Virus record (IMG/VR): IMGVR_UViG_3300031963_000146
Span: 1 to 62,533 of that record
Direction: 5' to 3' (one strand)
Length of the DNA stretch: 62,533 nucleotides
Origin: a virus
A program made the position numbers and the translations under genes. Every line of letters starts with the position of its first letter. The first letter of the stretch is position 1. The notes below the pieces were generated by a model that was given only the letters and a program-made list of their open reading frames with translations, ran no database searches and had not been told where the DNA came from. Of this stretch, positions 61,987 through 62,533 are shown piece by piece.

Positions 61987-62101
61987 AGTCAGGTGGCGGA
62001 ATGGTATACGTACTCTAATGTGGTTTGACCCACTCTAAACATTAGAGTTAAAAAACCGAAGATGGGAAGTAGGTTTACAGGTTCGAATCCTGTCCTGACT
62101 A
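61987..62101 (+). tRNA. tRNA-Leu-like gene with enlarged anticodon loop (A)
   Basis: The acceptor AGTCAGG/CCTGACT is perfect. The D-arm GCG/CGT and TGGCGGAATGGTA match Leu-type tRNA, and the T-arm ACAGG TTCGAAT CCTGT is perfect. The anticodon stem CTCTA/TAGAG encloses 25 bases, not 7. A 7-base direct repeat ACTCTAA (62012 and 62032) marks a possible 20-base insertion. The anticodon cannot be assigned. It may be an intron-bearing or non-functional tRNA. Confidence 0.55.
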
Positions 62102-62103
62102 CT

Positions 62104-62228
62104 AAACTAACCAAGGAGCTGAATAAAAAGTAAGCAATAAGGAGTGAAAATAAATACGAATGTTTTACTATGGGAAATGGGACCGTAACTCAAGCGTATA
62201 TAGGTTGCGATCGGTAGGTTAGTTTTTT
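62104..62228 (+). ncRNA. Structured non-coding RNA 3 in tRNA array
   Basis: A closing stem AAACTAACC/GGTTAGTTT (62104-62112 with 62217-62225) embraces about 105 purine-rich bases and ends in a T6 run. It has the same architecture as RNA 2 and lies 5 bases before a second Leu-like tRNA gene. Confidence 0.45.
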
Positions 62229-62232
62229 ATAT

Positions 62233-62391
62233 AGTCAGGTGGCGGAATGGTAAACGCAGGTTTGTAGGTTACGTGCCATGAGTTGAAAGCAACCTTAAAC
62301 GGGGTTAACAACCGAAAAGATAGCTCGCTATTGACCTGAATTGACAGGAGAATTAAATAATGGCTTACAGGTTCGAATCCTGTCCTGACTA
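62233..62391 (+). tRNA. tRNA-Leu-like gene with long insertion (B)
   Basis: The acceptor AGTCAGG/CCTGACT and T-arm ACAGG TTCGAAT CCTGT are identical to copy A, and the D-arm is GCG/CGC. The candidate anticodon stem AGGTT/AACCT encloses 28 bases. A further 70 bases lie before the T-arm with hairpins GATAGC/GCTATT-like and CCTG/CAGG. The total of 159 bases is about twice a normal Leu tRNA. The anticodon is unassigned. Confidence 0.5.
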
Positions 62392-62394
62392 CAC

Positions 62395-62501
62395 CTTAAT
62401 ACCGATTCGAGTTTGACAATTAAGAGGGACCTTGCTCCTTAAGTGGAAAAAATGTCGTTAAATAACCCTCCGCACCAGGTGGCATCGGTGACCTGGTTTT
62501 T
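62395..62501 (+). ncRNA. Structured tail RNA with strong terminator
   Basis: Nested stems CTTAAT/ATTAAG (62395-62424) and GAGGG/CCCTC (62424-62470) precede a terminator hairpin ACCAGGT/ACCTGGT (62474-62497) with T5. This closes the tRNA array transcript. Bases 62502-62533 are AT-rich with no recognised feature. Confidence 0.55.
62474..62501 (+). terminator. Intrinsic terminator at end of tRNA array
   Basis: A perfect 7-bp stem ACCAGGT/ACCTGGT with a 10-base loop is followed by a run of T. Confidence 0.85.
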
Positions 62502-62533
62502 AAAAATATTTGGTTATTTAAAATTATAGTTGT

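Noticed and set aside
61844-62038. A 64-codon open frame within the tRNA array
   Set aside because: It runs across tRNA-Gln, a structured RNA and a tRNA-like gene, with no protein-like pattern.
61987-62391. Group I intron inside the Leu-like tRNA genes
   Set aside because: The insertions (about 20 to 100 bases) are far shorter than the smallest self-splicing group I core, and P3-P7 motifs are not visible.

Overview
The window is an AT-rich, densely packed stretch of a T4-like contractile-tailed phage genome (myovirus). Every gene I can support lies on the + strand. The hallmarks are tail sheath and tube, gp26-type baseplate protein, tape measure, gp53-like wedge protein, gp32-like SSB, UvsX, RNase H, DnaB-type helicase, family B DNA polymerase, sliding clamp and both clamp-loader subunits. 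Capsid and terminase genes are not here, so this is part of a larger genome. Genes lack Shine-Dalgarno sequences and have A-rich leaders, and the promoters have a TTTGG box upstream. This suggests a Bacteroidota (flavobacterial) host, but that is an inference.

Layout. (1) 1-12293: tail and baseplate genes, read from late-type promoters (ATATTTATAATAAAA). They include a probable frameshifted tail-assembly chaperone and a baseplate hub fused to a CHAP-like peptidoglycan hydrolase. (2) 12317-22969: replication and recombination genes (an extra small A-family polymerase, SSB, UvsX, RNase H, helicase), an HNH endonuclease and class I ribonucleotide reductase. (3) 23002-25823: holin/M15 endolysin, a coiled-coil membrane protein and a fibre-like protein. 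(4) 25895-34554: thymidylate synthase, a lytic transglycosylase and a 7-deazaguanine DNA-modification set (DpdA-like transglycosylase, QueC, QueD, QueE, FolE, with thioredoxin and a phosphoribosyltransferase). (5) 34560-47867: MazG-like protein, DNA polymerase B, clamp, a GroES-GroEL pair, clamp loader, candidate capsid-targeted proteins and a RecB/Cas4-like nuclease. (6) 48085-58802: an island of nine glycosyltransferases and two methyltransferases. (7) 58799-61402: small zinc-finger and hypothetical genes. (8) 61406-62533: a tRNA array (Glu, Met, Trp, Gln, two odd Leu-like genes) interleaved with structured non-coding RNAs and ending in a strong terminator.

How it fits together. The phage brings a nearly complete replisome, makes its own nucleotides, probably replaces some guanines by 7-deazaguanine derivatives, and may decorate DNA or virions with sugars. 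It carries its own chaperonin. Two promoter classes can be read directly. One is a rigid TTTGG-N19-TATATT element at 16 sites, mostly before replication, metabolism and glycosyltransferase genes. The other is a late-like element before tail genes and before proteins with a shared LAGI-x-E / RAGIIK motif. Many genes share an AAAGTTAT leader just before the ATG. Several terminators overlap the next promoter.
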